Assembly: GCA_023954045.1 (NCBI GenBank)
Contig: JAMLIR010000003.1
Location: 1 to 64,000, forward strand
Length of the DNA stretch: 64,000 nt
DNA from: Burkholderiaceae bacterium
GTDB lineage: Bacteria > Pseudomonadota > Gammaproteobacteria > Burkholderiales > Burkholderiaceae_E
Reading direction: 5' to 3'
Below the pieces are notes generated by a model. It saw only the letters and a list, made by a program, of their open reading frames with translations, was not told the DNA's origin and ran no database searches. Of this stretch, positions 1 to 7,780 are shown piece after piece; the stretch's first letter is position 1, and the number at the start of each line of letters is the position of its first letter. The translations under genes and the position numbers were made by a program.

Positions 1-1
1 C

Positions 2-124
2 TGCCACGCCTGCCACACGCAGGGTTCGTGCAGCGAGCGCTGCCCGAAGGCGATCGAGCCGACCGCCGGGATCTCCGGCCTCAAGCGTGTCGCGGCGCGA
101 CGCGCGATGCGCGGCGAACTCTGA
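2..124 (+). CDS. Succinate dehydrogenase/fumarate reductase iron-sulfur subunit, C-terminal fragment
   Basis: Only the last 40 residues are in the window; the gene begins upstream. The frame reads CHACHTQGSCSERCPKAIEP and ends with TGA at 122-124. The pattern Cys-x5-Cys-x3-Cys-Pro followed by a short basic helix matches the last cluster-binding segment of SdhB/FrdB, which carries electrons between the flavoprotein and membrane quinone. Two cytochrome b-type anchor genes follow directly, as expected for an sdh/frd operon. The fragment cannot show which quinone or direction is favoured. It could be a paralogue rather than the housekeeping succinate dehydrogenase, because the flavoprotein at 3464 is unusual and lies five genes away. 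Confidence 0.75.
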   Translation, partial: CHACHTQGSCSERCPKAIEPTAGISGLKRVAARRAMRGEL

Positions 125-162
125 GCCGCGGCCGGCGAGCGACGCAAGATGAGGAGCCGTTC

Positions 163-504
163 GTGAGTTCCGCTGCCACGCAGGCCCGGCTCTGGTACCT
201 GCAGCGCCTGAGCGCGATGGTGCTCGCGCTCTTCGTCGCGATTCACCTGGCGACGATCGTCTATGCGGTCCGCGGCGGCCTGAGCGGCGCCGAGATCCTC
301 TCCCGCACCCAGGGCAACTGGCTGGTCGCGGCGTTCTATGGCGCGTTCGTGCTCGCTTGCGCGGTGCACGTCCCGATCGGGCTCGCGCGCATCGCCGAGG
401 AGTGGCTCGGCTGGAGCGCGCGACGCAGCAACGTCGCCGCGGTCGCGGTGGCGCTCGCGCTCGCGGCGCTGGGCCTGCGGGCCGTCTTCGCGGTGGTCGC
501 ATGA
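163..504 (+). CDS. Succinate dehydrogenase/fumarate reductase cytochrome b-type membrane anchor (SdhC-like)
   Basis: A small integral membrane protein of about 113 residues with three hydrophobic segments (roughly residues 15-35, 50-72 and 84-112). Histidines sit in the first and second segments (AIHLATIVY, AVHVPIGL), the usual places for haem b ligands in the SdhC family. The GTG at 163 is chosen because an AGGAG lies just before it and the encoded protein then begins a few residues before the first helix. The gene follows the iron-sulfur subunit and overlaps the next anchor gene by the ATGA at 501-504, so the two are probably translationally coupled. It likely anchors the enzyme and passes electrons to or from quinone. 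Confidence 0.7.
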   Translation: MSSAATQARLWYLQRLSAMVLALFVAIHLATIVYAVRGGLSGAEILSRTQGNWLVAAFYGAFVLACAVHVPIGLARIAEEWLGWSARRSNVAAVAVALALAALGLRAVFAVVA

Positions 505-899
505 GCACGGCGAGCGGCCCCGCCGTGCTGCCGCCGCGTCGCGCCGCGCGCCGCAACGACTATCGCGCCCGCAGCCATCCGGCATGGTGGTCGTTCTTCG
601 CGCATCGACTGTCGGGCATTGCACTGGCCGCGTTCCTGCCGCTGCACTTCTGGGCGCTCGGCCAGGCGCTGCACGGCGAGGCCGCGCTCGACGGCTTCCT
701 GCGCTTCGCGGACCGCCCGCTGTTCAAGTTCGGCGAGTGGTGCCTGGTCGTCCTGTTAGCGATTCACCTGACTGGTGGCCTCCGGCTGCTCGTGATCGAA
801 TTCAGACCGTGGTCGGGGCTGCGAAAGAACTGGATCGCCGCAGCCGCCGGCCTGGGAATCGTCGCGGGCCTCGCTTTCGCGCTGGCGCTGATCGGTTGA
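501..899 (+). CDS. Second succinate dehydrogenase/fumarate reductase membrane anchor (SdhC/SdhD-like)
   Basis: A 132-residue membrane protein with a basic N terminus followed by three hydrophobic segments starting near FFAHRLSGIALAAF. The HRLSG signature at the start of the first helix is typical of SdhC-family cytochrome b subunits. Further histidines in PLHFW and AIHLTGGLR could bind haem. The start codon overlaps the stop of the preceding anchor (ATGA), which supports a two-polypeptide anchor pair. Which anchor binds haem and quinone cannot be settled from sequence alone. Confidence 0.7.
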   Translation: MSTASGPAVLPPRRAARRNDYRARSHPAWWSFFAHRLSGIALAAFLPLHFWALGQALHGEAALDGFLRFADRPLFKFGEWCLVVLLAIHLTGGLRLLVIEFRPWSGLRKNWIAAAAGLGIVAGLAFALALIG

Positions 900-957
900 A
901 CGCCCGGCCCTGCGCAGGGATCACGACGAACGTATCGAATCAAGAGGGAGACAGAGC

Positions 958-1959
958 TTGAACACAATCGAAAACCGGAACCGCCGCGTCGCCTTGGGCT
1001 TCGCGGCTGCCTCGTGCGCGCTCGCGCTGTGCTCGCCGCTGCCGGCTGCCGCGCAGGACGCGTGGCCCACCAGGCCGGTGAAGATCGTCGTGCCCTTCGT
1101 GGCTGGCGGCACCACCGACGTGGTGGCCAGGGCGCTTGCGAAGGACCTCAGCGAGATGTGGGGCCAGCCGGTGGTGGTCGAGAACCGCGGCGGCGCGGGC
1201 GGCAACATCGGCGCGGACGTCGTGGCGAAATCGGCCCCGGACGGCTACACGTTGCTGATGACCTCGGGCAGCATCTTCACCGTCAATCCGCACATGTACG
1301 CGAAGATGCCCTTCGATGCGAAGAAGGATTTCATCGCAGTGACGAACGTGGCGAGCGGACCGCAGGTCGTGACGGTCAATCCGTCGATTCCGGCCAAGAC
1401 GCTGAAGGAGTTCATCGCCTACGCGAAGAGCCAGCCCGGCAAGCTGAACTTCGGTTCGGCCGGCATCGGCAGCCAGGTGCACATGGCGGGCGAGAGCTTC
1501 ATCGACGCGGCCGGCATCGACCTCGTCCACATCCCCTACAAGGGCGAGGCGGCTTCGTACCCTGACCTCGTGACCGGCGCACTCCAGCTGGTGGTCGGCA
1601 ACATCGCCGCGGTGGCACCCTATGTGAACAACGGCCGCCTGCGCGCGCTGGCGGTGACGAGCAAGACCCGCTCGCCGCTTCTGCCGAACGTGCCTACGGT
1701 CGCCGAGAGCGGGCTGCCCGGCTTCGAGAACACCGGCTGGTTCGGGTTCATGGTGCCTGCCGGCACGCCCAAGGACATCGTCGACAAGATCCACCGCGAC
1801 ACGGTCAAGGCGCTGCAGAGCACCGAAATGAAGGCGCGACTGTTCGTGGCCGGCATGAGTCCCGTGGGCAACTCGCCGGCCGAGTTCGCTGCCGCGATAG
1901 ACAAGGAGTCGGCGTACTGGGCGAAGGTGGTCGAGCGCCGCAAGCTCAAGGCCAACTGA
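958..1959 (+). CDS. Bug/TctC-family periplasmic solute-binding protein
   Basis: A 333-residue exported protein of the tripartite tricarboxylate transporter receptor family. Residues 1 to about 35 form a signal peptide (basic start, hydrophobic core, AAAQDAWP cleavage region), followed by the family opening WPTRPVKIVVPFVAGG. TTG at 958 is used as start because AGAGGGAGAC lies just upstream and the signal peptide begins there. No TctA or TctB membrane subunits are nearby, as is usual for the many orphan Bug proteins of Burkholderiales. Its place between redox subunits and a fumarase-like enzyme suggests that the ligand is a di- or tricarboxylate handled by this operon. The ligand itself is inference. 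Confidence 0.88.
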   Translation: MNTIENRNRRVALGFAAASCALALCSPLPAAAQDAWPTRPVKIVVPFVAGGTTDVVARALAKDLSEMWGQPVVVENRGGAGGNIGADVVAKSAPDGYTLLMTSGSIFTVNPHMYAKMPFDAKKDFIAVTNVASGPQVVTVNPSIPAKTLKEFIAYAKSQPGKLNFGSAGIGSQVHMAGESFIDAAGIDLVHIPYKGEAASYPDLVTGALQLVVGNIAAVAPYVNNGRLRALAVTSKTRSPLLPNVPTVAESGLPGFENTGWFGFMVPAGTPKDIVDKIHRDTVKALQSTEMKARLFVAGMSPVGNSPAEFAAAIDKESAYWAKVVERRKLKAN

Positions 1960-1974
1960 ACGAGGTTCGCTGAG

Positions 1975-2850
1975 TTGAAGATCGATCTGTCCGCGGTCGA
2001 GGATGCCGCCAGGGAGCTCTACATCCGGGCACTGAAGATCCTTCCGCCGGACATCAAGGGCGGTTTCGCGCGCCTGTCGGCGGGCGAAACCGACCGCACG
2101 GCGCAGGGCGTGCTCGCCACCATGGTGACCAACATCAGGGTGGCCGAGGACACCGGCAACCTGCTCTGCCAGGACACCGGCATCCCGATCTACAACGTGG
2201 TGATCGGCAGCGGCGTCGAGGTCGACGGCCACGCGCTGAAGCAGGCGATCCGCAAGGGCTGCGAGCGCGCGACGCGCGAGCATCCCTTGCGGTCGTCGGT
2301 CGTGCACCCGCTCACCAGGAAGAACGAGCACACGTCGTGCGGCATCGAGGTGCCGGTCATCCACGTCGACTTCAGCGACCGCCGCGACACGCTGTCGATC
2401 GAGATGGTGCCCAAGGGCAGCGGCTCCGAGAACAACTCGTTCCTGAAGATGGCGATTCCCGCCGAAGGCGTCGACGCGATCAAGACCTTCGTCGTCGACT
2501 GCGTGATCGCGGCAGGGGGCAAGACCTGCCCGCCGACGATCGTCGGGGTCGGCATCGGCGGCACGTCGGACCTGTGCGTGGCGCTCGCGAAGCGCGCGGC
2601 CACGCGCGAGCTCGGCAGCCGTTGCAGCGACCCGGACGGCGCGAAGATCGAGGAGCAATTGAGCGCGGCGGTCAACCGGCTGGGCGTCGGGCCGCAGGGC
2701 CTGGGCGGCGATTCGACGGCCTTCGCGGTGCACGTCGAGCTCGCGGCAACCCACATCACGATGAACCCGGTCGCGGTGAACATGCAGTGCCATTCGGCGC
2801 GACGCGCGACGGCGACGTTCGGGCCCGACGGCGTCACGTTCGGATTCTGA
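1975..2850 (+). CDS. Class I fumarase / L-tartrate dehydratase-type hydro-lyase, alpha subunit
   Basis: A 291-residue iron-sulfur hydro-lyase subunit of the TtdA/fumarase N-terminal family. Three cysteines sit where class I fumarases bind the [4Fe-4S] cluster: Cys65 in LLCQDTG, Cys185 in GGKTCPP and Cys272 in NMQCHSARR. The enzyme adds or removes water on a C4 dicarboxylate such as fumarate/malate or tartrate/oxaloacetate. The beta subunit follows after two bases. TTG at 1975 is the likely start; it comes right after GAGG and 15 bases past the tctC stop. Fumarase and tartrate dehydratase cannot be separated by eye. Neighbouring fumarate reductase-like genes favour fumarate or a substituted fumarate. 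Confidence 0.85.
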   Translation: MKIDLSAVEDAARELYIRALKILPPDIKGGFARLSAGETDRTAQGVLATMVTNIRVAEDTGNLLCQDTGIPIYNVVIGSGVEVDGHALKQAIRKGCERATREHPLRSSVVHPLTRKNEHTSCGIEVPVIHVDFSDRRDTLSIEMVPKGSGSENNSFLKMAIPAEGVDAIKTFVVDCVIAAGGKTCPPTIVGVGIGGTSDLCVALAKRAATRELGSRCSDPDGAKIEEQLSAAVNRLGVGPQGLGGDSTAFAVHVELAATHITMNPVAVNMQCHSARRATATFGPDGVTFGF

Positions 2851-2852
2851 AC

Positions 2853-3467
2853 ATGGCCCACTACGAGCTGAAGACGCCGGTGACCGAAGAGCAGGTCCGG
2901 CAGCTGCGCGTCAACGACACGGTGACGCTGCAGCAGACGCTGTTCGGCATCCGCGACGCGACGCAGATCGCGATGTTCGACCGCGGGCGCACGACCCGCT
3001 TCGACCTGCGCGGCCACGCGGTGATCCACACGGCGCCCAACGTGAAGAAGGTCGAGCCGAGCGCCGAGCATCCGGCCGGCTACGCGCCGGTGTGCATCGG
3101 CACGACGACATCCGACCGGATGGAGCGCTTCACGCGCCCGCTGATGCAGCGCAACGGCGTGCGCATCATCATCGGAAAGGGCGGATTGCGCGCCGATTCG
3201 CTCGCGGCGTTCCGCGAGCTCGGAGGCGTCTATCTCGCAATCGTCGGCGGCACCGCCGCGCTCGAAACCACCTGGATCGAGAGCATCGAGGACGTCGACC
3301 TCGACGACCTCAACCCCGAATCGCTGTGGAAGTTCCGCATCCGCGACTTCGGGCCGCTCCTGGTCGCCATGGACAGCCACGGCGGCAGCCTCTACGACGT
3401 CGTCCGGCACGACGTCGACGCGCGGCGCGCGCAGGTGCTCGCGAGCCTCGGAGTGCAGTCGCGGTGA
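2853..3467 (+). CDS. Class I fumarase / L-tartrate dehydratase-type hydro-lyase, beta subunit
   Basis: A 204-residue protein of the fumarase C-terminal/TtdB family, the partner of the preceding alpha subunit. Recognisable blocks are a DTVTLQQTLFGIRDATQ start region, a GTTTSDRME loop, the glycine-rich IIIGKGGLRADSL segment and the C-terminal PLLVAMDSHGGSLY. In this family the beta subunit completes the substrate pocket. Its stop codon overlaps the GTG start of the flavoprotein gene (GTGA at 3464-3467), so the fumarase and FrdA-like genes are probably co-translated. Confidence 0.85.
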   Translation: MAHYELKTPVTEEQVRQLRVNDTVTLQQTLFGIRDATQIAMFDRGRTTRFDLRGHAVIHTAPNVKKVEPSAEHPAGYAPVCIGTTTSDRMERFTRPLMQRNGVRIIIGKGGLRADSLAAFRELGGVYLAIVGGTAALETTWIESIEDVDLDDLNPESLWKFRIRDFGPLLVAMDSHGGSLYDVVRHDVDARRAQVLASLGVQSR

Positions 3468-5194
3468 CGCTGCGCCGGCTGCAGACCGACATCCTGATCC
3501 TCGGCTCGGGCGGCGCCGGCCTGTTCGCGGCGCTGCACGCGCACCAGGCGAATCCGGCACTGTCGATCACCGTCGCGGTGAAGGGGCTGCTCGGCAAGAG
3601 CGGCTGCACGCGGATGGTCCAGGGCGGCTACAACGTGGCGCTCGCGCAAGGCGACTCGGTCGAGCGCCACTTCATGGACACGATCGAAGGCAGCAAGTGG
3701 CTGTCCGACCAGGAGCTCGCCTGGACGCTGGTCACCGGGGCGGTCGAGCGCATCCACGAGCTCGAGAACGAGCTCGGCTGCTTCTTCGATCGCAACCCGG
3801 ACGGCACGGTTCACCAGAAGGCGTTCGCCGGGCAGACCTTCGACCGCACGGTGCACAAGGGCGACCTGACCGGCATCGAGATCATCAACCGGCTCGCCGA
3901 GCAGGTCTGGTCGCGCGGCATCGGCCGGCTCGAGGAGCATCGCGCGATCGAGCTGGTGCGCACCGCCGACGGGTCGGCGCTGGCGGGCGTGCTGATGATC
4001 GACATGCGCACCGGCGACTTCGTCTTCGTGCAGGCGAAGGCGGTGCTGCTCGCCACCGGCGGTGGGCCGACGATGTACAAGTACCACACGCCGTCGGGCG
4101 ACAAGAGCTGCGACGGGCTGGCGATGGCGTTGCGCGCGGGCCTGGCGCTGCGCGACATGGAGATGGTGCAGTTCCACCCCACCGGCCTGCTCGCGGGACC
4201 CGGCACGCGGATGACAGGAACGGTGCTCGAGGAGGGGCTGCGCGGCGCCGGCGGCCTGCTTCTGAACGGCGCGAACGAGCGCTTCATGCAGCGCTACGAT
4301 CCGCGTGCCGAGCGCGCGACGCGCGACATCGTCTCGCGCTCGATCTATTCGGAGATGCGCGCGGGCCGCACCTCGCCCAACGGCGGCGTCTACATCCAGA
4401 TGCATCACCTCGGCCCCGACAACGTGCGCCGGATGTTCAAGGGGATGGTCGAGCGCTGTGCCGATTGCGGCTTCGACCTGGCAGGCGGGCTGGTCGAGGT
4501 CGTTCCGACCGCGCATTACATGATGGGCGGCGTGGTGTTCGATGCCGACTGCACGACGCAGCTCCCGGGCCTGTTTGCGGCCGGCGAGGACACCGGTGGC
4601 GTACACGGGGCGAATCGCCTGGGCGGCAACGGAGTGGCCAACTCGACCGTCTTCGGCGGCATCGCCGGAGAGAGCATGGCCGCGTGGGTCGGCGGGCATC
4701 CGGGGCATCGCGAGCCAGACCTGGCGGCGATCGAGCGAAGCGTCGCCGGGCACGAGGCGCCGTTCTCGCTCCCGCCGGGGAGCGTCGAGGAGATCCGCGA
4801 GGCGCTGTACGAGTGCATGTGGGACGACGTCGGCATCCTGCGCACCGAAGAGGGGCTGCGGCGCGCAGCGAAGCGGCTCGAGGCGCTCGATGCGCAGTTG
4901 TCGCGAACCGGCGTCGCGGACAGCGACCGCGCGTTCAACCTGAGCTGGCACGACTGGCTGAACCTCAGGAGCCTGATCTCGGTGAGCCGCGTGATCACGG
5001 CGGCCGCGATCTCGCGCGAGGACTCGCGCGGCGCGCACTTCCGCGAGGATCACCCGGACACCGACGACCTCGCGCAGTCCACCTACACGGTCGCGCGCTG
5101 GCGCGACGGCGCGGTGAGCATCGGCCGCGAGCCGGTGAAGTTCACCCGGGTGCGGCCGGGGCAGAGCCTGATCGCCGACGACGAAGCAGCCTGA
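3464..5194 (+). CDS. Fumarate reductase/succinate dehydrogenase-type flavoprotein lacking the covalent-FAD histidine
   Basis: A 576-residue flavoprotein of the FrdA/SdhA/NadB family. It opens with a dinucleotide-binding GSGGAGL motif near residue 13. Substrate-handling residues match the family: His238 in HPTG, Arg260 in EEGLRGAGG, His351 in TAHYMMGG and Arg385 in ANRLGGNG. Where SdhA and FrdA carry the histidine that binds FAD covalently (the SHT segment), this protein has GCTRMVQGG with Cys48, so FAD is probably non-covalent, as in L-aspartate oxidase. It lies five genes from the iron-sulfur subunit. It may be the catalytic subunit of that complex, or a soluble oxidase/reductase acting on the fumarase substrate. 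Confidence 0.8.
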   Translation: MTLRRLQTDILILGSGGAGLFAALHAHQANPALSITVAVKGLLGKSGCTRMVQGGYNVALAQGDSVERHFMDTIEGSKWLSDQELAWTLVTGAVERIHELENELGCFFDRNPDGTVHQKAFAGQTFDRTVHKGDLTGIEIINRLAEQVWSRGIGRLEEHRAIELVRTADGSALAGVLMIDMRTGDFVFVQAKAVLLATGGGPTMYKYHTPSGDKSCDGLAMALRAGLALRDMEMVQFHPTGLLAGPGTRMTGTVLEEGLRGAGGLLLNGANERFMQRYDPRAERATRDIVSRSIYSEMRAGRTSPNGGVYIQMHHLGPDNVRRMFKGMVERCADCGFDLAGGLVEVVPTAHYMMGGVVFDADCTTQLPGLFAAGEDTGGVHGANRLGGNGVANSTVFGGIAGESMAAWVGGHPGHREPDLAAIERSVAGHEAPFSLPPGSVEEIREALYECMWDDVGILRTEEGLRRAAKRLEALDAQLSRTGVADSDRAFNLSWHDWLNLRSLISVSRVITAAAISREDSRGAHFREDHPDTDDLAQSTYTVARWRDGAVSIGREPVKFTRVRPGQSLIADDEAA

Positions 5195-5197
5195 CGA

Positions 5198-6847
5198 ATG
5201 GCACGGGTCTTCCGCGGCGCGGACGCGCTGGCGCACGCGCTGCGCTCGGCCGGCGTCGCACGCATCTTCACGCTGTCGGGCAACCACGTGATGCCGGTGT
5301 TCGACGCGACGATCGACGTCGGCATCTCGCTGCTGCACACGCGCCACGAAGCGGCGGCGGTCCACATGGCCGACGCCTGGGCCCGGCTCACCGGCGAGCC
5401 GGGAATCGCGCTGGTCACGGGCGGGCCCGGTCATGCCAATGCGGTGTCGGCGCTCTACACCGCGCAGATGGCCGAAGCGCCGGTCGTGCTGCTGTCGGGC
5501 CACGCGCCGATCGGCCAGCTCGGCATGGGCGCCTTCCAGGAGATGGGCCAGGCCGAGATGGCGGCGCCGGTCACCAAGGCGTCGTGGGTCTGCGCGAGCG
5601 CCGGCGAGGTCGCCCGCGACCTGGCGCGGGCGGTGGCGATCGCGCGCTCGGGCAGGCCGGGGCCGGTACACCTGAGCCTGCCCGCCGACGTGCTCGAGCA
5701 GGCGGCCGACGCGGCTCGCCTGCCGCAGGCGCGGGCCTTCGAGGCGTCGGCGCAGCCGCTGGCGGGGGCCGATGCGCAGTCGATCCTCGCTCGCCTGTGG
5801 CAGGCGCGGCGGCCGCTGGTGCTCGCCGGGCCGTTCTGCATGACGAAGCGCGGGCGCGAGCGGCTGCGCGCGCTCGAGGCGGCGATCGCCGTGCCGGCGA
5901 TCGGCATGGAGAGCCCGCGCGGCGTGAACGACCCTGGCCTCGGCGCCTTCGCGCAGATGCTGGCACGGGCCGATTGCGTGCTGCTTCTCGGCAAGCGCTG
6001 CGACTTCACGCTGAAGTTCGGCCAGCCGCCGGTCTTCGCGGCCGATTGCGCGATGGTCCAGGTCGATCCCGAGCAGTCCGAGATCGATCGCACCCGGCGC
6101 GCCGTCGGCGGGCGGCTGCGCGGCACGCACCTCGCCGACGCGTTCGCCGCGATCGAGGCGCTCGCAGCCTGCGCGGGCGGCGAACGCGACGTGCTCGCGC
6201 CATCGCGCGCCGCCTGGATCGCCGAGGTGCGTGAGGCGATCGCGTGGCGTCCTCCCGAGTGGGACGGGGCGGCGTCGGGAGAGCGCGACCGGCTGCACCC
6301 GGTGCAGGCGTGTCGCCCGCTGCAGCGGATGCTCGACGCGCACCCGGATTCGGTGCTGGTGTCGGACGGCGGCGAGATCGGCCAGTGGGCGCAGGCCTGC
6401 CTGTCGGCGCCGAACCGGGTGATCAACGGCGTCGCGGGCTCGATCGGCGCCGGCCTGCCGTTCGCGCTGGCGGCGCGCGCCGCGAAGCCCGACGCGCCGG
6501 TGGTCGCCGTGATGGGCGACGGTACGTTCGGTTTCCACGTCGCCGAGATCGACACCGCGGTGCGCTACGCGCTGCCGTTCGTCGCGGTGGTGGGCAACGA
6601 CGCGCGCTGGAACGCCGAGTACCAGATCCAGCTGAGGGACTACGGCGCCGCCCGGCTGGTGGGATGCGAATTGCGGCCGACGCGCTACGACCAGGTCTGC
6701 GCCGCGTTCGGCGGTTACGGCGAGCAGGTCACCGAGGCGGCGGGCCTGGGCCCCGCGGCCGCGCGCGCCCAGGCCTCGGGCCTGCCGGCGTGCCTGAACG
6801 TGACGATCGAGGGGGTCGCCGCGCCGGTGATCCGGCGGCCCGGTTGA
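5198..6847 (+). CDS. Thiamine-diphosphate-dependent enzyme, acetolactate synthase/benzoylformate decarboxylase superfamily
   Basis: A 549-residue ThDP enzyme with the three-domain layout of the family. The N-terminal pyrimidine-binding domain carries the catalytic glutamate Glu51 in RHEAAAVHMADAW. A central Rossmann-like domain follows. The C-terminal pyrophosphate-binding domain has the GDG at about 440-442 (Asp441) and Asn467 in VVGNDARWNAE. The family cleaves or forms bonds next to a carbonyl group, such as 2-oxoacid decarboxylation, carboligation or acyl-CoA lyase reactions. The start lies three bases after the flavoprotein stop, so it ends this operon. No partner small subunit is present, which argues against biosynthetic acetolactate synthase. 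The substrate is unknown. Confidence 0.8.
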   Translation: MARVFRGADALAHALRSAGVARIFTLSGNHVMPVFDATIDVGISLLHTRHEAAAVHMADAWARLTGEPGIALVTGGPGHANAVSALYTAQMAEAPVVLLSGHAPIGQLGMGAFQEMGQAEMAAPVTKASWVCASAGEVARDLARAVAIARSGRPGPVHLSLPADVLEQAADAARLPQARAFEASAQPLAGADAQSILARLWQARRPLVLAGPFCMTKRGRERLRALEAAIAVPAIGMESPRGVNDPGLGAFAQMLARADCVLLLGKRCDFTLKFGQPPVFAADCAMVQVDPEQSEIDRTRRAVGGRLRGTHLADAFAAIEALAACAGGERDVLAPSRAAWIAEVREAIAWRPPEWDGAASGERDRLHPVQACRPLQRMLDAHPDSVLVSDGGEIGQWAQACLSAPNRVINGVAGSIGAGLPFALAARAAKPDAPVVAVMGDGTFGFHVAEIDTAVRYALPFVAVVGNDARWNAEYQIQLRDYGAARLVGCELRPTRYDQVCAAFGGYGEQVTEAAGLGPAAARAQASGLPACLNVTIEGVAAPVIRRPG

Positions 6848-6881
6848 GGCAGGCTGCGGACCGCCCCGCTGCGGGCCGGCG

Positions 6882-7619
6882 TCACAGGTTGCGAACCACC
6901 AGCGTCGCGCCGCCCACGATCAGGATCGCCCAGACGGCCTGGACGACGCGGTGCGCAGGCAGGCGATGATGCAGGTGCGTGCCCAGGTACATCCCGGCGA
7001 GCGCGCAGGGCAGCATCGTCGCGATCAGCAGTGCCAGCCCGGGCGGCGAGAACAGGCTCGCCGCGACGAAGGACGCGAGTCGCGCCAGCGCGCTCATGAA
7101 CAGCAGCAGCGAGACGGTCGCACGCAGCCGACTCTTGTCCTGCACGCGCCGCGCGAGATAGATCGTGTAGATCGGCCCGCCGGTCCCGAACAGCGCGCTG
7201 AAGACGCCGCCCACGGTTCCAAGCGGCGCGGCCCAGCCGGACCGGATCGGCGCGCTCGGCGGGCGAAACAGCAGGCTCCAGCCCGCGAAAGCCAGCACGA
7301 AGACGCCGAGGAGCAGCAGCAGCGCGCGCTCGGGAGCCTTCACCAGCACGGTCACGCCGAGCACGACGCCGGCCAGCATGAACGGCACGAGGCGCACGAG
7401 CTCGCCGCGATCGACGGACTTGCGGTTGCGAACGCCGATCGCGACGCCGCCGATCAGGTCGTAGACCAGCATCATCGGCAGCGCGAGCCTCAGCGGCAGC
7501 AGGTGCACCAGCATCGGCATCGCGACCATCGAGGCGCCGAAGCCGGTCAGGCCGACCACCGTGTAGGCGAAGGCGACGACGAGGCCGACGCCCGCGAGCG
7601 TCTCGATGGGCAGGTTCAT
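6882..7619 (-). CDS. TauE/SafE-family sulfite/organosulfonate exporter-like permease
   Basis: A 245-residue membrane protein with about eight hydrophobic segments, starting VGLVVAFAYTVVGLTGFGASMVAMP, the usual opening of the TauE/SafE (DUF81) family. A second internal half carries the PLGTVGGVFSALFGTGGPIYTIYL motif, consistent with the family's internal repeat. Members export sulfite or sulfonates, or carry other small anions. It converges on the ThDP enzyme gene. A link to the sulfo-lyase cluster 11 to 14 kb away, which would release sulfite, is attractive but only inference. Confidence 0.8.
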   Translation of the reverse strand: MNLPIETLAGVGLVVAFAYTVVGLTGFGASMVAMPMLVHLLPLRLALPMMLVYDLIGGVAIGVRNRKSVDRGELVRLVPFMLAGVVLGVTVLVKAPERALLLLLGVFVLAFAGWSLLFRPPSAPIRSGWAAPLGTVGGVFSALFGTGGPIYTIYLARRVQDKSRLRATVSLLLFMSALARLASFVAASLFSPPGLALLIATMLPCALAGMYLGTHLHHRLPAHRVVQAVWAILIVGGATLVVRNL

Positions 7620-7780
7620 CCGGAATCGGGGGTGGGGCCGGCTGCCGGTGCCGGCGAGCCGGCGCGGCGGAGCTTTACCCGGCCGCAGGCGAAGCCTAGC
7701 ATCGACGTCGACGAGGCGGCGCGCCGGCCCGTGTCGACCGGCGGGGTCCCGTTCCGGAAAGCCGGCGCAGGGAGGAAGCC

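Noticed and set aside
3392..6538. Open frame of 1048 residues antisense to the flavoprotein and ThDP genes
   Set aside because: Same shadow effect; both plus-strand genes have clear catalytic motifs.
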